Origin: Pseudoselenomonas ruminantium
GTDB lineage: Bacteria > Bacillota > Negativicutes > Selenomonadales > Selenomonadaceae
Length of the DNA: 62,474 bases
Direction: 5' to 3'
Assembly (NCBI GenBank): GCA_902780915.1
Contig: CACZHK010000006.1
Coordinates: 1-62,474 of the forward strand
Of the stretch, positions 1 through 8,095 are shown piece by piece. A program made the position numbers and the translations under genes. The notes beneath the pieces are model-generated. The model saw only the letters and a program-made list of their open reading frames with translations. It had not been told where the DNA came from and ran no database searches. Every line of letters starts with the position of its first letter. Position 1 is the stretch's first letter.

Positions 1-1
1 C

Positions 2-1177
2 GCTGCTGACAAGGCTATGATCGACAAGCTCGCTGCTGAGTTTGCTGATGAGCTGAACAGCCTCGGCGTCCGCGTTGCTAACCTCGAGAAGCACGCTGAC
101 ATGGTTAAGTGGAATGGTAAGTTGGAGTACACTTACACCCATGACACCTACAAGGCTAACGATGGTGATAAGGAGAAGGTTAAGCATGATGACCTCCTGT
201 TCCGTCTCGAGCCTTCCGCTGAGGTCAATGAAAATTGGCATGTGAATGCTCGTATTGATGGCAAGTTTGACATGAGCGAGGATGACCTTTCGAGCAACTG
301 GAATCTTAAGCGCGCATGGGCTCAGGGTGACTACAAGAACTTCAGCATCCGTTTTGGTCGTTTCAGCATGTACGGCAACGACAGCATCAACGATACCGAG
401 ATGTCCGGTGCTGATGTGACCATCGGTGACAAGAACAAGGTTTCTGGTGTCATCGGTGCTGGTCGCGCTAGGGATGCCTTTGATGGTGGTGTTCTGAGGG
501 ATCAGATTGAAGCTGTTAGTGAGCACAATGCCAATGCGTTGCAGGCTATTCACGATGCTTTGGTTGATCAGGGCATGACTGATGCTGATGCTTGGAATGC
601 TGCTTTTGATGCTCCGGAGCAGGCTGACAACCTTCTCGATAATGGTAATAGTGTATTCTATGCTGGCGTTGATTACAATGCTGCTCAGAACAAGGGCTTC
701 TTCGGTGCTCTCCGTTATTTCCGTTATTCCAACGGCACCAAGTTCCCTGTGTTCAATAACGGCGATGACAAGAAGAACAATATCTGGCAGTTGAAGGCTG
801 GCTACAGGTTCGACAAGAACAGCGTGCTCCATGGCTACTATGCTAAGAGCAACATGAACTTCAAGGATGGCAACGACAAGTTTGCCGGCAACCAGGATAA
901 GTCCTACAACATCGAGTTCGACTACAAGGGCGCTCAGGCTGCCAACAAGGGCACTTGGGGTGCATGGATTGCTTATCGTCACCTCGGCTACTTCGCAACC
1001 CCGGCTAAGACTTGGGATGTCATCGACGAAGGCCTGAAGGGCTGGGCTATCGGTGCTAACTACACCCTCATGAAGAACGTTATCGGTACTCTCCAGTACG
1101 GCAACAACAAGCTCATCCATTCCCGTGATGGTGAGAAGGTTCGCCAGTTCTTCGGCCGTGTTGAGTGGCTCTTCTAA
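2..1177 (+). CDS. Outer-membrane porin, 3' part (5' end outside window)
   Basis: The open frame runs in from the left edge, so the true start and any signal peptide or N-terminal SLH domain are missing. The visible 391 residues begin with a short coiled segment (DELNSLGVRVANLEKHADM) of the kind that follows the SLH domain in Negativicutes porins. Alternating amphipathic strands follow (GKLEYTYTHD, NWHVNARIDGKF, FSIRFGRFSMYG), and the protein ends in ...FGRVEWLF. A terminal Phe is the usual recognition signal for beta-barrel insertion. Inferred role: trimeric diffusion porin tethered to peptidoglycan. It is followed by a strong terminator. Codon use is strongly biased, as in highly expressed genes. 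Confidence 0.8.
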   Translation, partial: AADKAMIDKLAAEFADELNSLGVRVANLEKHADMVKWNGKLEYTYTHDTYKANDGDKEKVKHDDLLFRLEPSAEVNENWHVNARIDGKFDMSEDDLSSNWNLKRAWAQGDYKNFSIRFGRFSMYGNDSINDTEMSGADVTIGDKNKVSGVIGAGRARDAFDGGVLRDQIEAVSEHNANALQAIHDALVDQGMTDADAWNAAFDAPEQADNLLDNGNSVFYAGVDYNAAQNKGFFGALRYFRYSNGTKFPVFNNGDDKKNNIWQLKAGYRFDKNSVLHGYYAKSNMNFKDGNDKFAGNQDKSYNIEFDYKGAQAANKGTWGAWIAYRHLGYFATPAKTWDVIDEGLKGWAIGANYTLMKNVIGTLQYGNNKLIHSRDGEKVRQFFGRVEWLF

Positions 1178-1223
1178 TTCACGATAACTCCTCTTTCTGA
1201 AAGAGAGTTATATTATACGGCGG

Positions 1224-1266
1224 GAAGGCCCCCGGATTTTTCCGGGGGCCTTCCTGTATTTATTTA
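1224..1266 (+). terminator. Rho-independent terminator after porin gene
   Basis: A perfect 14-bp stem (GGAAGGCCCCCGGA paired with TCCGGGGGCCTTCC, 1224-1237 with 1242-1255) with a TTTT loop is followed by TGTATTTATTT. It lies 46 bases past the porin stop codon. Confidence 0.9.
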
Positions 1267-1315
1267 TAGGAAGAAAAATGCTATCAGTTTCCGCTATCCG
1301 CAGTTTGAGATTTGG

Positions 1316-1343
1316 TTGACATTCCCTTGGCATTTGCTACAAT
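1316..1343 (+). promoter_or_regulatory. Sigma-70-type promoter for the AAA/nuclease gene
   Basis: TTGACA at 1316-1321, a 16-bp spacer and TACAAT at 1338-1343 lie 33 bases upstream of the start codon at 1377. Confidence 0.6.
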
Positions 1344-1376
1344 TGAACTCAGAAGCAGAGAAAGGAAGGGCTGGCG

Positions 1377-2951
1377 ATGATGGAAGAGAGAAGGAAGTTG
1401 CCCGTTGGGGTGCAGAGCTTTGTCAAACTTAGGACAAGTGGGTTCGTATATGTGGATAAGACACGCTACATATACTATTTGACCCACAACAGTAGCCAGT
1501 ATTTCCTCAGTCGTCCCCGGCGCTTTGGCAAGAGCCTCTTTCTTTCCACATTGAAAGCATATTGGGAAGGGAAAAGGGAACTCTTTGAAGGGCTGGCCAT
1601 TGCGGAGATGGAGAAGGGCAACGAGGGGGCCTTTGAGCCTTACCCGGTTTTCTATTTCGATTTCAATGGGCAGAATTATCAGAGCGAAACAGCACTGGAA
1701 GATGTGCTAGACAGGATGCTGATGCGCTGGGAAGATGAATATGGCTGCAAAGCCCAAGGCTCCTTGAGCGACCGCTTCCAGACCCTCCTGATGGCTGCCA
1801 AAGAAAAGACCGGCAAGGGTTGCGTGGTGCTGGTGGACGAGTATGACAAGCCTCTCCTTGAAATCTTGGAAAACAACTCTTTGGAAGAACACAACAAAGC
1901 GGTATTCAAGGGGTTCTTCGGCACCTTGAAAAGCTATGACGAGTATTTGCGGTTCGTCTTCATCACCGGGGTCACGAAGTTCAGCAAGGTCAGCATCTTC
2001 AGCGACCTGAACCAACTCAATGACATTTCCCTGGATGTGGCATATGATGCTGTCTGCGGCATGACCTATGAAGAAATACATGGCTGTTTCCAGCCGGAAT
2101 TGTCATGCCTGGCTGAAAATAATCGCCTGTCAGAAAAGGCCTGCCAGGAACGGCTGGCAAAAATGTACGATGGCTACCACTTTTGTCCCCAGGGGAAGGG
2201 CGTATATAATCCCTTCAGCTTGCTGAATGCCCTGCAAAAGAGACAATTTGGCGCCTACTGGTTTTCCACAGGTACGCCTACATTTTTAGTGAAGCGGGTG
2301 CGGGAGATAGGGATGAATGCCAACCGCTTCACTGACCGCACGATTCATGCGGATATATATGACCTGACGGACTATCGCTATGAGAATCCAGACCCAGTCC
2401 CACTGCTCTACCAGACGGGCTATCTCACCATCTGGGACTATGATGAACGGCGGCAGCGCTATACCTTGGGCTTTCCCAATGAAGAGGTAAAGTACGGCTT
2501 CCTGAAAAGCCTGCTGCCGGACTACACTCCTGCGGCAACCCCCGGCCGGGGAACGGATATCTTTGCCCTGGATGACTGCCTGGAAGATGGGGACACCGAA
2601 GGAGTGCGGGAGATACTCACTGCCCTTTTTGCCAGTATTCCTTACACCACGGATGATGCTCCCTTCGAGCATTATTTCCAGTCTGTGCTCTATATCGTCT
2701 TCACCCTGCTGGGGCAGTATGTGCAGTGTGAAGTGCACAGCAGCAGGGGACGGGCAGACTGCATATTGGAGACAGAGAGGTTCGTCTATATCTTTGAATT
2801 CAAAGTGGATGTGAGTGCAGAAGCCGCCATTGCCCAGATAGAAGAGAAAGGCTACGCCCTGCCGTATGGAGCAGACCCACGCAAGCTCTACAAGATTGGT
2901 GTGAGTTTTGACTCAAAGGAACGGAGCCTGGCTCAGTGGATGGTAGGGTGA
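1377..2951 (+). CDS. AAA-ATPase-like protein with C-terminal PD-(D/E)XK nuclease domain
   Basis: A 524-residue protein of the AAA-ATPase_like/DUF1703 type. The N-terminal half has a Walker A-like loop (SRPRRFGKSLFLSTL, about residues 45-60) and a Walker B strand (CVVLVDEYDKPL, about 142-153). The C-terminal part has a PD-(D/E)XK-like core (GRADCILE then YIFEFKVD, about 460-480). The family is very abundant in gut and rumen anaerobes, its function is unsettled, and it may belong to mobile or defence repertoires. The start ATG follows GAAAGGAAGG; a second ATG immediately after is an alternative. The gene is monocistronic behind its own promoter. A relative lies at 52673. Confidence 0.85.
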   Translation: MMEERRKLPVGVQSFVKLRTSGFVYVDKTRYIYYLTHNSSQYFLSRPRRFGKSLFLSTLKAYWEGKRELFEGLAIAEMEKGNEGAFEPYPVFYFDFNGQNYQSETALEDVLDRMLMRWEDEYGCKAQGSLSDRFQTLLMAAKEKTGKGCVVLVDEYDKPLLEILENNSLEEHNKAVFKGFFGTLKSYDEYLRFVFITGVTKFSKVSIFSDLNQLNDISLDVAYDAVCGMTYEEIHGCFQPELSCLAENNRLSEKACQERLAKMYDGYHFCPQGKGVYNPFSLLNALQKRQFGAYWFSTGTPTFLVKRVREIGMNANRFTDRTIHADIYDLTDYRYENPDPVPLLYQTGYLTIWDYDERRQRYTLGFPNEEVKYGFLKSLLPDYTPAATPGRGTDIFALDDCLEDGDTEGVREILTALFASIPYTTDDAPFEHYFQSVLYIVFTLLGQYVQCEVHSSRGRADCILETERFVYIFEFKVDVSAEAAIAQIEEKGYALPYGADPRKLYKIGVSFDSKERSLAQWMVG

Positions 2952-3035
2952 TGATGTCCTTATCATGAAGCTATGAGGCTGAATTTTGTAGCTGGCTTTG
3001 ATAAAAAATAGCTGCCCGAAGAAAGGAAATATGAT

Positions 3036-3755
3036 ATGTTAGATTTGCTTGATGTCCATACCCATACTATTGCCAGTGTCCATGCCTACAGCACCATCCG
3101 GGAAATGGCGGAGGCGGGGAAGCGCAAGGGGCTGAAACTCCTTGGCATTGCTGACCACACCCCCACCATGCCCAGCTGTTTCGGGGATTTTTACTTCTGC
3201 AATTTCAAAGTCATACCCCGCGAGGCAGAAAAGGGCTATGGCATAGACATAGTCATGGGGGCGGAGCTGAATATCATCGACTACAGCGGCTCCACAGACC
3301 TGCGCGGAGAGTTCCTTTCCCGCCTGGACTACGCCGTAGCCAGCCTCCACGACCCCTGCATCAGGCCGGGGACGGAGGAAGAGAACACCGCCGCCATCCT
3401 GGGAGCCATGAAGAATCCCAAGGTCAAAATCATCGGCCACCCGGACAACCCCAAGTATCCCGTGGACTTTGATGCCATAGCCAAAGCTGCCGTGGAGAAT
3501 CATGTGCTGCTGGAATTGAACAACAGCTCCTACATGCCCGGCGGCTCCCGCAAAGGCTCCCGCGAACTGGCCGGACAGCTCATGGCAGCTGCCAAGCGCC
3601 ACGGAGCCATGATGATCGTGAATAGTGATGCCCACATCGAATTCGACGTAGGCAACCACGCCTATGCGCTGGAACTGATAGAAAAATACGGCTTCCCCGA
3701 GGAGCTGGTCATCAATTCGTCGCCAGAGAAGTTCAAGGAGTTCATCGGGGCATAA
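3036..3755 (+). CDS. PHP-domain metal-dependent phosphatase (YcdX-like)
   Basis: A 239-residue single-domain PHP protein. Metal-ligand motifs are visible: DVHTHT near the N-terminus, GIADHTP about residue 40, GHPDNPKYP about 135 and NSDAHIEFDVG about 197. These match the YcdX/PolX-type PHP phosphoesterases, which bind a trinuclear metal centre. The substrate cannot be read from the sequence. The start is the ATG at 3036 after GAAAGGAAAT; an overlapping ATG at 3031 is out of frame. It ends just before the CRISPR leader, with no own terminator seen. Confidence 0.85.
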   Translation: MLDLLDVHTHTIASVHAYSTIREMAEAGKRKGLKLLGIADHTPTMPSCFGDFYFCNFKVIPREAEKGYGIDIVMGAELNIIDYSGSTDLRGEFLSRLDYAVASLHDPCIRPGTEEENTAAILGAMKNPKVKIIGHPDNPKYPVDFDAIAKAAVENHVLLELNNSSYMPGGSRKGSRELAGQLMAAAKRHGAMMIVNSDAHIEFDVGNHAYALELIEKYGFPEELVINSSPEKFKEFIGA

Positions 3756-3817
3756 GGGCAAATCTTTTGCGGGACGTTCTATATCATTTGAGTGTCAAAC
3801 GAATTGAGGTGACAGAA

Positions 3818-3846
3818 TTGACAGACGGTTAGGACTATGCTAGAAT
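3818..3846 (+). promoter_or_regulatory. Leader A promoter
   Basis: TTGACA (3818-3823), a 17-bp spacer and TAGAAT (3841-3846). It is preserved in leader B at 7853-7881. Transcription would begin near 3853 and run into the array. Confidence 0.7.
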
Positions 3847-3849
3847 AAG

Positions 3850-3896
3850 GGAAAACCTCCAAAGAGCCTAAAAATGGGGGGAGGTTTTCCTTTTTT
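3850..3896 (+). terminator. Terminator-like hairpin inside leader A
   Basis: GGAAAACCTCC (3850-3860) pairs perfectly with GGAGGTTTTCC (3880-3890) and is followed by TTTTTT. It sits right at the predicted transcription start, so a transcript from the leader promoter would begin with this hairpin. It could end PHP-gene transcripts, attenuate array transcription, or both. Confidence 0.65.
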
Positions 3897-4059
3897 GAGA
3901 GGTAGGTCTAAAGCCTTGTCCTGCAAGGGTTGCGGGCTTTTGTACAAGGGTTTTGCCGATGCTTGGCATGATGAATATGGGTACAAAAGCAGCATTTTGA
4001 GACAGGTTTTCCAGTTTTGCGCTGGGAGGCCTTATGTGACAAGGGTTTTCAGAGCTACG

Positions 4060-4307
4060 TTACGCGCGCTTTCATACCGCTTGCGGTATTGAAACTCGTC
4101 CTCACTTACTCCATCAACAGGAATGTAGGTGTTACGCGCGCTTTCATACCGCTTGCGGTATTGAAACACATTGTTGTTGAAGGACACATTCAGCTTTTTC
4201 TTACGCGCGCCCTCATACCGCTTGCGGTATTGAAACCGCAGCCTCCTGCGAGAAACTTCGTCGTCCGAGTATTACGCGCGCTCTCATACCGCTTGCGGTG
4301 TCTGTAA
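4060..4307 (+). CRISPR. CRISPR array A: 4 repeats, 3 spacers
   Basis: 36-bp repeats at 4060-4095, 4132-4167, 4201-4236 and a degenerate last one at 4272-4307. Each starts TTACGCGCGC and, except the last, ends CGGTATTGAAAC, giving the ATTGAAAC 8-nt tag typical of many type I and III crRNAs. Spacers are 36, 33 and 35 bp. Repeat position 12 varies (CTTTC, CCCTC, CTCTC), and the last repeat ends GCGGTGTCTGTAAA. Unlike array B the repeats are not uniform, which suggests an older, little-used array. Confidence 0.95.
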
Positions 4308-4336
4308 AATCAGCGTGGAGGAAAGTTCATCAGTAA

Positions 4337-4373
4337 AAACAGGCCGCCCTGTGTAGTGCAGGGCGGCCTGTTT
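4337..4373 (+). terminator. Terminator downstream of array A
   Basis: ACAGGCCGCCCTG pairs with CAGGGCGGCCTGT (4339-4351 with 4359-4371), flanked by AAAA and TTT. The same trailer element follows array B at 9701-9737. Confidence 0.75.
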
Positions 4374-4415
4374 GTGATATGATGGATATGCAAATAATCT
4401 GACAGGGGGATGCGG

Positions 4416-6422
4416 ATGGACAAGAAAACTTTGCTCGGTGGTTGGAAGTCTGCGGCAGAGAAGGTTTCTGAAATTGGGGGAGCCGTGACATCTGGGGCGC
4501 AGAGATTGAAAGAAAACATAGCCGATGATTATAGCAAATTCAAAGAAATAGGAGCCATCAAGGAAGAGGGGCAACGTCTCCTGCAGGAAGCTGAGACATC
4601 ACTGCGGGCGGCTGAGGGACGCTTGCACTACGAACATGATGAGGTGCAGTCTTTGACGGAGAAACTGGAGCAGGGATTGCTCAAAACATATGCAGAGTTT
4701 TGCAGGTATCTGCAGGTGTCCTCTGCAAATGAGGCGAACAGCGAGGTACTGCCTGTGCCGCCGGAGCTGAAGCAGGCGAATCTTTGGCAGGAGGCAGGCA
4801 CTGCAGGAATGCAGGCTGTAGCGGCCGGAGCGGCAGCCGGGGCAGCGACGGTGGGATTGGTGACAGCGGTGGGGACAGCCGGGACAGGTACTGCCCTGTC
4901 AGCTTTGTCGGGAGCGGCTTATGTCAATGCCACGCTGGCAGCCTTGGGAGGAGGCTCTGTGGCTGCGGGAGGCTTGGGCATGGCCGGAGGCGTGGCGGTG
5001 CTGGGGGCGGCGGTGGCTGCTCCTGCGGCTTTGGTCATGGGATACTTCTTTGACAAGAAAATAAATGTCAATCATGCCGAAGCGGTGAAATGGCTGAGCG
5101 AGGTCAGAGATTATGCGGAAAAAGTTCGTGAGTCGGTGCAGAGGGCCGAGGTATTGAGCTTTCGTCTGCGAGAAAAGGCACAGGAGATATATGCGTTTCA
5201 GTATTTCTTCAGAGACATGCTGAATGTGTCGGCAGGTGCAGTGGCCTGGGGCGATACCCGCAGCTATCTGCCTATTTTGAACGATGGCGCGACTACCCTT
5301 ATAGCCTGCATGCAGTTGCCGGTTACCCGTGGGCAAGCACCGAATCCCGACTACGATGCTCTGATGTCAGAACTGAGGTCGGTCATCGAAGCTTGCCGCA
5401 GGGAGTTTTACGCATATGTGTTGGAATTGCCCCGCCAGAGACGGCTGCTCCTGAATTCGCTTCGGGAACAGGATCTATCGGAGCACAGAGAGGATTTTGC
5501 CCAATGGGTTGAGATTATCGCTCAGAATCTCAAGCGCATGGAAGAAAAATTGGACAATGTTCAGCAGGAGATGCAGGAAGGCTTCGAGAGAGTCGAGGCG
5601 GGGCTTTTGGATGTGAGGTCTTCTCTTTCGGTGCTGGGAGATGATTTGCGCCGCATGCAGGAGGAGACCAGCCTTCGCCTTCGGGAAGTGGCAGGAAATG
5701 CGGAGGAGACAGAGATAATCCTGAATAATCTCACGGACAGCATGAGCAAGCGCCTTTTGGAAGTCTCTGCACTGCAGCAAAAACGCAGCTGTGCCGAGCA
5801 GGAAATTCAGCTGCGGGAAGCCTTTGGCGAGTCCTGGGGCAAACTTGCGCCCCAGTCGAGGAAATTCTTGATTTCGGCCAGAATGCTATATCTGGAGCTT
5901 TCAGGAATGGGGGATCGGCTGGATTTCTCCGGGGTGTGCATATTGGCTGTGAAAGCCCTGGAAAATGAGCTGCACAGGCGTCTGTATAGTGATTTCGTGA
6001 AATATCTGCAGGAGAAATATCCGGCAGAGGAAGAATTGGGCAGGTGGCCCAGCAGCTTGCGCCGTCGTGACAGGTGGGGGCGGGAGTTTGTCTTGCCGGA
6101 GGCCCGTTTTACTCTGGGGACAGTGCCCTTTGTCTGTGGTACACGCACAGCTTCTTATCTCAGTGATGCTGAGCATGAAGCAGATCTCAGAGCAGTGGCA
6201 GAGTATGCCAAAGAGCAGCTATTAGCGCCGGGCATGACAGGGGAAGAAATCTGGACTACCTTGCAGGCTATTGGCACTGATACGGATAGGATAACGCAGA
6301 AATACCGCAACCCTGCTGCGCATATCAATGCCCTGGGACAGGGGGAGGCCAAAGCTTGCCTGGATTTCCTGCTGGAAGTAGAACGGGCGTTTATTTGGAT
6401 GATGACAAGGTTTGCCGCCTGA
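4416..6422 (+). CDS. CRISPR-locus protein: glycine-rich hydrophobic core, coiled coils, C-terminal HEPN (RX4H)
   Basis: A 668-residue protein not assignable to a named family. In order: an N-terminal amphipathic/coiled region (to about 110); a long Ala/Gly-rich hydrophobic stretch (about 128-212, with GGVAVLGAAVAA), like membrane-inserting glycine-zipper hairpins; helical and coiled segments (about 220-470); and a C-terminal helical domain with the RX4H sequence RNPAAH at R631-H636. That motif is the catalytic signature of HEPN ribonucleases. Inferred role: membrane-associated, possibly toxic RNase effector tied to the CRISPR locus. It lies between array A and cas1. The start at 4416 is chosen because AGGGGG then lies at 6-bp spacing; the ATG at 4410 would overlap it. 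Copy B of the locus lacks this gene. Confidence 0.7.
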   Translation: MDKKTLLGGWKSAAEKVSEIGGAVTSGAQRLKENIADDYSKFKEIGAIKEEGQRLLQEAETSLRAAEGRLHYEHDEVQSLTEKLEQGLLKTYAEFCRYLQVSSANEANSEVLPVPPELKQANLWQEAGTAGMQAVAAGAAAGAATVGLVTAVGTAGTGTALSALSGAAYVNATLAALGGGSVAAGGLGMAGGVAVLGAAVAAPAALVMGYFFDKKINVNHAEAVKWLSEVRDYAEKVRESVQRAEVLSFRLREKAQEIYAFQYFFRDMLNVSAGAVAWGDTRSYLPILNDGATTLIACMQLPVTRGQAPNPDYDALMSELRSVIEACRREFYAYVLELPRQRRLLLNSLREQDLSEHREDFAQWVEIIAQNLKRMEEKLDNVQQEMQEGFERVEAGLLDVRSSLSVLGDDLRRMQEETSLRLREVAGNAEETEIILNNLTDSMSKRLLEVSALQQKRSCAEQEIQLREAFGESWGKLAPQSRKFLISARMLYLELSGMGDRLDFSGVCILAVKALENELHRRLYSDFVKYLQEKYPAEEELGRWPSSLRRRDRWGREFVLPEARFTLGTVPFVCGTRTASYLSDAEHEADLRAVAEYAKEQLLAPGMTGEEIWTTLQAIGTDTDRITQKYRNPAAHINALGQGEAKACLDFLLEVERAFIWMMTRFAA

Positions 6423-6461
6423 GATACAACCTCGCAGTTTTTTTGATAAGACAGCTTGGCA

Positions 6462-6513
6462 GCGCTTTGCTATTATTTGAACCATGAGGTTCAGATAGCA
6501 AAGCGCATTTTTA
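6462..6513 (+). terminator. Long hairpin with T-run between HEPN gene and cas1
   Basis: GCGCTTTGCTAT (6462-6473) pairs with ATAGCAAAGCGC (6495-6506), an inner TGAACC/GGTTCA stem closes on ATGA, and ATTTTTA follows. A diverged copy stands upstream of gene X at 9792-9842, showing the element moved with the duplication. Confidence 0.7.
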
Positions 6514-6533
6514 TGTGAGGAAGGAAGAGTGCT

Positions 6534-7499
6534 ATGTGCGTGGTATATTTGCTCTCACCACAGACGAAACTGAAATGTGTCGGCAGCAGGCTGGAAGTAG
6601 AAAAAGAAGGAAAGAAATTATACAGCCTGCTGACTGATGAGGTGGAATGTGTGGTGCAGGGGAGGCTGGCGCAGATTACCACGCCTGCGCTCTATGAACT
6701 TATGGAAAGAGGCGTAAGCATATTCTATGTGGATGGCCGGGGGCGGCAGCTGGGGCATTTGTATGGTGGCGATTCCTGGCAGCGGAGCAGGCTTCAATAT
6801 GAATGCTTTGAACAGGCCGGGCTGGAATTGGCCAGGGAAATAGTGGGCAGGAAAATCGAGGGGCAGAGAAATCTTCTGCGAGCCTATGCCAAGAGCAACA
6901 AGGACTTGGAACTGGCTCACTTTGCGGATAAGCTGAAAATGTACAAGAAAAAACTTCCCTTGGCGCAGAGTGTTGATGAATTGATGGGCTGGGAAGGTAT
7001 AGCTTCCCGCACCTATTTCAGTGCTTACCCCTTGCTGCTGGACACTTCTCTTTGGCCCTGGCAGGGGCGCAACCGTCGCCCGCCCAAGGATCCTGTCAAT
7101 GCCCTGCTTTCTTATGGCTATGCCTTTTTGGAAAGAGAGGTGCGTCTGGCCGTTTTGGGCGCGCGACTGGATGTACGCATAGGTTTCCTGCATAGCAATA
7201 ATGGTCGCAAGGATAGTCTTGCCTATGACCTGATGGAGCCTTTCAGGCAGCAGATCATAGACAGGCTGGTGCTGAAATCTTTGAATTTGAAGCAATTCAG
7301 GCCGAGCGAATTCATCCATGATGAGGAACTGGGCTGCCGATTGACAGAATCGGCGCGGAAAAATTTCATTGGCATCTATGAGACATACATGGATAAGCAG
7401 AACCAGGCCCATGAAGGTCTCAGTCCGCGAGAATGGGTGGCTTTGCAGATTGGTGAATTTGCCAAAGAGATTTTCCGGCGGGGGAAGGAGGCTGTGTGA
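6534..7499 (+). CDS. cas1: CRISPR integrase subunit Cas1
   Basis: A 321-residue Cas1, the metal-dependent endonuclease/integrase that with Cas2 inserts new spacers at the leader end. The N-terminal beta domain includes ...VVQGRLAQITTPALYEL. The helical catalytic domain holds E154 (GWEGIAS), H220 (GFLHSN) and the D232/E235 pair (AYDLMEPFR), the usual active-site residues, so it looks functional. The ATG at 6534 follows GAGGAAGGAAGAG. It overlaps cas2 by one base (TGATG), implying translational coupling. No cas4 or reverse-transcriptase fusion is seen. It is the only cas1 in the window, so it presumably serves both arrays. Confidence 0.96.
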   Translation: MCVVYLLSPQTKLKCVGSRLEVEKEGKKLYSLLTDEVECVVQGRLAQITTPALYELMERGVSIFYVDGRGRQLGHLYGGDSWQRSRLQYECFEQAGLELAREIVGRKIEGQRNLLRAYAKSNKDLELAHFADKLKMYKKKLPLAQSVDELMGWEGIASRTYFSAYPLLLDTSLWPWQGRNRRPPKDPVNALLSYGYAFLEREVRLAVLGARLDVRIGFLHSNNGRKDSLAYDLMEPFRQQIIDRLVLKSLNLKQFRPSEFIHDEELGCRLTESARKNFIGIYETYMDKQNQAHEGLSPREWVALQIGEFAKEIFRRGKEAV

Positions 7500-7774
7500 T
7501 GCATTACCTCATAGCTTATGACATAGCAGAAAACAGGATACGCAGCCGGGTGGCAAAACTGCTGGAAAAGCGGGGGCGGCGTCTGCAATACAGCGTCTTT
7601 TATGCAGACCTTGCAGAAAGGGAATGCCAAGGGCTGTGGCAGGAATTGCAGCAACTGATAGAAAATGCAGAACGGCCGCTGCTTCTGGTAGCGCCGCTTT
7701 GCTCAGCTTGCTATGGACGCATATTGATGACAGGGGAGCCGATGGAGAAAGAGCGTGCTTATATAGTGGCTTAG
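7499..7774 (+). CDS. cas2: CRISPR adaptation protein Cas2
   Basis: A 91-residue ferredoxin-fold Cas2, the structural partner of Cas1 in spacer integration. It opens with HYLIAYDIAENRIRSRVAKLLEKRG, including the conserved Asp after beta-1, and carries the typical RLQYSVFYADL strand. The ATG at 7499 overlaps the cas1 stop and has GGGGAAGGAGG upstream; a GTG three bases earlier is a less likely start. It is followed 16 bases later by a truncated gene fragment and then leader B. Confidence 0.94.
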   Translation: MHYLIAYDIAENRIRSRVAKLLEKRGRRLQYSVFYADLAERECQGLWQELQQLIENAERPLLLVAPLCSACYGRILMTGEPMEKERAYIVA

Positions 7775-7790
7775 AATAGGGGGCGGGGAA

Positions 7791-7847
7791 ATGGAAAGTA
7801 TATTCAAGGCAGAAGTGCAGCTGCATGGGGCATCCGAATTGAGGTGA
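7791..7847 (+). pseudogene. 5' fragment of gene X, cut by the duplication junction
   Basis: ATG GAA AGT ATA TTC AAG... encodes MESIFKAEVQLHGAS, matching the start of the intact gene at 9895 (MEGIFKKAAVQLQGAA). After codon 15 the sequence becomes leader B (CGAATTGAGG at 7835) and the frame stops at 7847. The upstream stretch AGGGGGCGGGGAAATGGAA also matches that at 9883-9900. This marks the right end of duplicated unit A. Confidence 0.75.
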
Positions 7848-8095
7848 CAGAATTGACAGATGGTTAGGACTATGCTAGAATAAGGGAAAACCTCCAAAGA
7901 GCCTAAAAATGGGGGGAGGTTTTCCTTTTTTGAGAAGTAGGTCTAAAGCCTTGTCCTGCAAGGGCTGCGGGCTTTTGTACAAGGATTTTGCCGATGTTTG
8001 GCATGATGAATATGGGTACAAGAGCAGCATTTTGAGGCAGGTTTTCCAGTTTTGCGCTGGGAGGCCTTATGTGACAAGGGTTTTCAGAGCTACTA
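7835..8095 (+). promoter_or_regulatory. CRISPR leader B
   Basis: Nearly base-for-base copy of leader A (offset 4035). It keeps TTGACA (7853-7858), a 17-bp spacer and TAGAAT (7876-7881). It directly precedes the large uniform array, so it is probably the active leader. Confidence 0.87.
7885..7931 (+). terminator. Terminator-like hairpin inside leader B
   Basis: GGAAAACCTCC (7885-7895) pairs with GGAGGTTTTCC (7915-7925), followed by TTTTTT. It is identical in stem and loop to leader A. Retention of a transcription-stop structure in front of an evidently active array argues for a regulatory or structural role. Confidence 0.65.

Larger units (their letters stand above)
3800..4059 (+). promoter_or_regulatory. 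CRISPR leader A
   Basis: A non-coding stretch immediately upstream of array A, nearly identical to 7835-8095 upstream of array B; the shared part begins exactly at CGAATTGAGG in both. It holds a promoter, a terminator-like hairpin and about 160 further bases before the first repeat. Position and conservation identify it as the leader. Confidence 0.85.

Noticed and set aside
3874..4307. Short open frames over leader A and array A
   Set aside because: They read through the leader hairpin and repeats; the same happens at leader B.
6443..6476. Possible cas1 promoter (TTGATA ... TATTAT)
   Set aside because: The spacer would be 22 bp and the -10 lies in the hairpin stem; not convincing.
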